A DNA stretch of 64,000 nt, taken from the NCBI GenBank assembly GCA_965248255.1, contig CBDFIW010000002.1, positions 992,001 through 1,056,000 on the forward strand, read 5' to 3'. A program made the position numbers and the translations under genes. This stretch comes from JAKZVK01 sp965248255 (GTDB lineage Bacteria > Acidobacteriota > Terriglobia > Bryobacterales > UBA6623). Shown in pieces: positions 60,929 to 64,000 of the stretch. Positions within the stretch are counted from its first letter, which is position 1. Every line of letters starts with the position of its first letter. Below the pieces are notes generated by a model, which saw nothing but the letters and a program-made list of their open reading frames with translations, made no database searches and was not told the DNA's origin.

Positions 60929-63544
60929 TTAGTGATTCTCCGCAAACTCACGCGAGGTGAGGATGGCCCACTGAAGGTTCCGCAGCGTCTCTTTGCGGCT
61001 CGTCGCGCTCGCCATTAGTCTCTTCAGCCCCGTTCGTTCCTGCTTTGTGGGGTATCTCGTCAGGGCAGCCAGGTACAGCTCGTCGAGAATCTCGTTGTCC
61101 GAAGCACCTGACCGATGAAGCTCATAGACCCTGCCACCTTCCTTCCACAGTTTATCGTTGTACGTATCACCGGCGAGCATGTGAAGCGCCTGGCCGAGAT
61201 TCAGCGCCGGCTTGCGCTCGGGCAGGGCGGCACGATTCGGCCTCCCATACAGATCCAGGAAGGGCGACTTGTACATGTCCGCTTCGGGGAGCTGCACGGC
61301 CCGTGTTCCCTGCCGCAAAGGACTATTCGCGGGAACCTTGCCGCCCTGGGTCGTGAAAACTTCCGGAACTCCGGTGACATCCGTGATCGCATCCAACAGG
61401 ATTTCCGCGTCCAGTGGGCGAGGTACGGAGTAAACATAGTTAGCGCCGGACCCCCGGCTCGTTTCGCTGGTCGGCCCGGAAAGCTGATATGTCCGCGACG
61501 TCACGATCAACCGGAACATGTGCTTGATGTCGTACCCGCTCCTAACAAACTCCTCGGCGAGGGCTCGCAGCAGCTCCGGATGTGTCGGCGGATTCGTCGA
61601 GCGCAGATCATCCACGGGGTCGACAATCCCACGACCGAAGAAGTAGCCCCAGAAGCGGTTGACCGCGGCCTCGGCGAAGTACTCGTGGGAAGTCATCCAT
61701 TCAGCCAAGTCCAGACGAACGCTCCGCTCGTTCTGGTGCGACAACACGGTTCCATCCAGCAGCGTCGGCGGGACCTCTTGGCGCGTTCGGGGATGCAGAA
61801 CCCGATACTCACGCCCACCGACCACGTCCGCCCCGATCTCTTTGCCCATCGGGTAATCGAAAACCACGGAATCGTGACCTGACCAGCCGGTCCGAAACAT
61901 GTGGCCGAAGAACGCTGTCAGCCCCCAAAACTGGTCTTGCGTCCAGTCTTCATAGGGATGATCGTGGCAGCGCGCGCAGTCGAAACGGCGGCCCAGGAAC
62001 GCCTGGACCTGTTCGAGCATGGCGTCCGGCGGCAGCTTGATCACCTGGCGCGGCAGGTAGTGGCGGGAGGGACCACGGTAGCCCTGGGCCGAGATCTTTT
62101 CACGAGCCACCTGATCGAAGGGCTTGTTGGTCGCCACGTTCGCGCGGATCCACTCCCAGTAGTCGCGGCTCCACTTGGGGTTGACGCCGTTCTCATAGAC
62201 CGACACCCGGAAAAGATCTGAGAAGCGGTAGGTCCAATAGTCGATGTATTCCGGGGAGTCGAGAAGAATGTCGATGAGCCTTTCCCGTTTTCCTGGATCT
62301 TTGTCCGCGAGGAACTCAGGGACACGCTCAGGAGGAGGTAAAGCTCCCGTCAAATCGAGGCAGATTCTTCGCAAGAACTCCTCGTCACTCGACAATTCGG
62401 CGGGAACAACATTGAACTTGCGAAGCTTGCTGAGGATATGGCGGTCAATGAAGTTGAAGGGCTTCACATCGGGATAGTCGGTCAGCTCTTTCCCGATCAC
62501 GCCGATGCGAAGGTTTGCCAGCCGGCCGGACGCACGTACTAGCACGAAGGTCTCACCAGGCCGCTGTGCCTGCACCACGCCGGTGGACGACACCTCAGCA
62601 ACCTCGGGCTCCTTGACCTCGTACAGAACCTGGCGGGTGAGGTCTTCCTCGGTTCCATCGCCATAGCGGCCGGTTATCAGAAACCGGTGTTCCTGGCCCG
62701 GTCGGAGAAAGACTTGGTCAGGAAAAACCCGGAGTTCCTTCAGGCGCGACGATTCGGCCCCTTCCTCTCCGAGAGGGGCGCCGGTTCGGACCCACTCGAG
62801 AATCGTGTTGTAGTCGTCCGAGCCTGTTTCGAATCGCAGTCCGCCCCCGTGCGGGATTTGCATCGTCGGTTTCATGAGAAGCAGGCTCTTCTCGGGGTTC
62901 TGCTTGTCGATACGCGGGACCTTCGGTCCGCCGGACTCTGTACTCATGACCTGAAAGATGCCACCCTCGACGATCCACTTATGGTCTTCGCGAGGATGTC
63001 CGGCGTTGTCGGACAGCCGAAAGCCGTTCTGGCCTTTTACGCCACCATGACAGGCTGCGCCGTTGCAGCCCCGTTTGGTTAGAATCCCGCCGATGTCACG
63101 GGCGAAACCAGGCGGCCTTTTTTTGGCTGACTGCCGCACGCGAAAGCGGGCCGTTGCCTCCAGGCCGCGCGCGGCCGCCTTGATCTGGGTCTCTCCGTTC
63201 GACAGCGGCTGGAAGCGGGCTGAGGCATCGATACGCCCGACGCTGCGGTTCGATAGCTCGAACTTGGCTTCAGAGGCCAAATCGACCCGCTGGCCGTCGT
63301 CTGTCGTACCGATCACTACCAACTGCTGGGAGGCGCTAGCCCAGTTGAGCGTTCGTTGGGTGGGCGCCAACTCAATTGAGACCAGCGTCGAGGACTCTGC
63401 GTCCTGCGCGCTGAGCGAGGGAACCGGCCCGGCTAGCAGGCCGAGGACCGCCGCCGCGGCCCATCGGATCCGTGGGCTGCCACCGCCGGCCGCGGGGTGC
63501 GGGCCTTCAGCACGGTTATCGTGTTGCCGCGGGTCTCGCAACAT
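60929..63544 (-). CDS. DUF1549/DUF1553 exported protein with Ig-like domains, second cluster
   Basis: An 871-residue protein. Signal region AAAAVLGLLAGPVPSLSAQ is preceded by about 26 extra residues. Parts: Ig-like domain (TQRTLNWASASQQLVVIG), cytochrome-like stretch GCNGAACHGGVKGQNGFRLSD (again CxxxxCH), Ig-like region (ITGRYGDGTEEDLTRQ), DUF1549 (FLRRICLDLTGALPPPERV, YWTYRFSDLFRVSVYENG, RRFDCARCHDHPYEDWTQDQFW) and DUF1553 (VNRFWGYFFGRGIVDPVDDLRSTNPPTHPELL). The start overlaps the end of the upstream PPC gene by 29 bases, which indicates one operon. It is the counterpart of the protein at 20.3-22.8 kb. Confidence 0.92.
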   Translation of the reverse strand: MLRDPRQHDNRAEGPHPAAGGGSPRIRWAAAAVLGLLAGPVPSLSAQDAESSTLVSIELAPTQRTLNWASASQQLVVIGTTDDGQRVDLASEAKFELSNRSVGRIDASARFQPLSNGETQIKAAARGLEATARFRVRQSAKKRPPGFARDIGGILTKRGCNGAACHGGVKGQNGFRLSDNAGHPREDHKWIVEGGIFQVMSTESGGPKVPRIDKQNPEKSLLLMKPTMQIPHGGGLRFETGSDDYNTILEWVRTGAPLGEEGAESSRLKELRVFPDQVFLRPGQEHRFLITGRYGDGTEEDLTRQVLYEVKEPEVAEVSSTGVVQAQRPGETFVLVRASGRLANLRIGVIGKELTDYPDVKPFNFIDRHILSKLRKFNVVPAELSSDEEFLRRICLDLTGALPPPERVPEFLADKDPGKRERLIDILLDSPEYIDYWTYRFSDLFRVSVYENGVNPKWSRDYWEWIRANVATNKPFDQVAREKISAQGYRGPSRHYLPRQVIKLPPDAMLEQVQAFLGRRFDCARCHDHPYEDWTQDQFWGLTAFFGHMFRTGWSGHDSVVFDYPMGKEIGADVVGGREYRVLHPRTRQEVPPTLLDGTVLSHQNERSVRLDLAEWMTSHEYFAEAAVNRFWGYFFGRGIVDPVDDLRSTNPPTHPELLRALAEEFVRSGYDIKHMFRLIVTSRTYQLSGPTSETSRGSGANYVYSVPRPLDAEILLDAITDVTGVPEVFTTQGGKVPANSPLRQGTRAVQLPEADMYKSPFLDLYGRPNRAALPERKPALNLGQALHMLAGDTYNDKLWKEGGRVYELHRSGASDNEILDELYLAALTRYPTKQERTGLKRLMASATSRKETLRNLQWAILTSREFAENH

Positions 63545-64000
63545 CGGGCTGATCGATCTCCTCGGTCCGCCGCAGAACCATCACCGGCAGTTCTTTCACC
63601 ACGATGGGCCGGCCCATCTCTCCCTTGCGAACTGGTGTCGCCAGGACTCGTGCCTGGGCCGGCGTTCGTGTCGGGCGTGCGCCTTTGTCCGTTGCGAGCA
63701 GCAGAGTGGCGGTGCGATTCTTCGCTAGATAGCGTTCCACCCGTCCCTCATCCAAGCGCGGCTGTTGCACCTTGAGGAATTTCACCTCCGTCGCAGGAAG
63801 GACCCTCACACCCTCGGGTAGACCATCCAATGCAAGAGCGATGTAACCATCAAAGCCCTCTTCCTGGTCAGTCACGATCGAGAGCTTGTGTATTTCCCCT
63901 GCAACCAGATTCAGGCGATCCTCCTCGATGTGAACAGCGCCCACATGCGGGACCTGCGGACGAATCAAGATGCGGTAGTCGAAGCGGTCGCCGCCGCGCT
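63516..64000 (-). CDS. C-terminal part of an exported PPC/Ig-type protein, 5' end outside window
   Basis: The frame is open to the window edge (…GGDRFDYRILIRPQVPHVG), so the TTG at 63968 is not a real start. The visible ~160 residues form an Ig-like beta-sandwich (VHIEEDRLNLVAGEIHKLSIV, FDGYIALALDGLPEGVRVLPA), like the repeats of the PPC protein at 16.5-18.9 kb, where DFAYRMTIRETRPDFRLAL occupies the same place. It overlaps the next gene by 29 bases. In this cluster the PPC gene precedes DUF1549/1553; in the first it comes last. Confidence 0.75.
   Translation of the reverse strand, partial: RGGDRFDYRILIRPQVPHVGAVHIEEDRLNLVAGEIHKLSIVTDQEEGFDGYIALALDGLPEGVRVLPATEVKFLKVQQPRLDEGRVERYLAKNRTATLLLATDKGARPTRTPAQARVLATPVRKGEMGRPIVVKELPVMVLRRTEEIDQPDVARPAATR

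Overview
The window is about 64 kb of GC-rich bacterial chromosome. The organism is not named by any marker gene. The gene content fits an environmental Acidobacteriota, Planctomycetota or related lineage: two DUF1501 + DUF1549/DUF1553 clusters, a DUF1592 + DUF1552 pair, CRTAC1, a membrane-anchored Ser/Thr kinase with a PD40 propeller, TIM-barrel and 3-keto-disaccharide hydrolase-like sugar proteins, and many Tat or Sec exported proteins. No rRNA, tRNA, CRISPR array, phage module or replication origin was seen.

Layout. 0-16.4 kb: exported redox proteins (TlpA-like, Cys-rich lipoprotein, small cytochrome c), a B12-type radical SAM enzyme, an orphan betaine/choline-type binding protein behind a Tat-exported enolase-superfamily gene broken by one stop codon, glycosyltransferases, sugar-related enzymes and a soluble transhydrogenase. 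16.5-24.5 kb: a minus-strand cluster DUF1501 > DUF1549/1553 > cytochrome-WD40 > PPC-domain protein. 25-34 kb: an M81 peptidase, a SUMF1-domain protein plus membrane Ser/Thr kinase pair, a GDPD phosphodiesterase, and DUF1592 > DUF1552. 34.5-35.6 kb: a putative HExxH peptide hydroxylase preceded by an 89-residue protein made of two 40-residue repeats. I regard this as the best candidate for an undescribed system (a RiPP-like precursor/modifier pair). 36-38.8 kb: a second membrane Ser/Thr kinase broken by a frameshift and by a run of 32 C. 39-44.4 kb: a pile-up of mobile DNA: a group II intron whose reverse transcriptase has YAGD instead of YADD, an IS481 element and an IS630 element, set among many perfect hairpins. 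44.5-48.9 kb: NHL propeller, mercuric-reductase-like flavoprotein and a TVP38-DUF547 fusion. 49.4-52.7 kb: a second IS630 element inserted at the very end of a frameshifted STAND ATPase gene. 53.7-64 kb: TlpA, kelch and PQQ-propeller proteins, an IS3 element, and a second DUF1501 + DUF1549/1553 + PPC cluster running off the right edge.

Repeats are the other theme. At least three families of intergenic hairpins recur, and in two of them the stem sequence differs between copies while pairing is kept. A separate element of about 180 bp occurs once near each end of the window, in opposite orientation, with a conserved terminal hairpin. A repeat of about 250 bp is intact at 53 kb and split by the IS3 at 57.8-59.3 kb.

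Several genes carry single-base disruptions, mainly between 36 and 52 kb. Real decay and sequencing or assembly error cannot be separated from the sequence alone, so disrupted genes are marked and their repaired reading is given. All assignments rest on reading motifs by eye; no database search was run.
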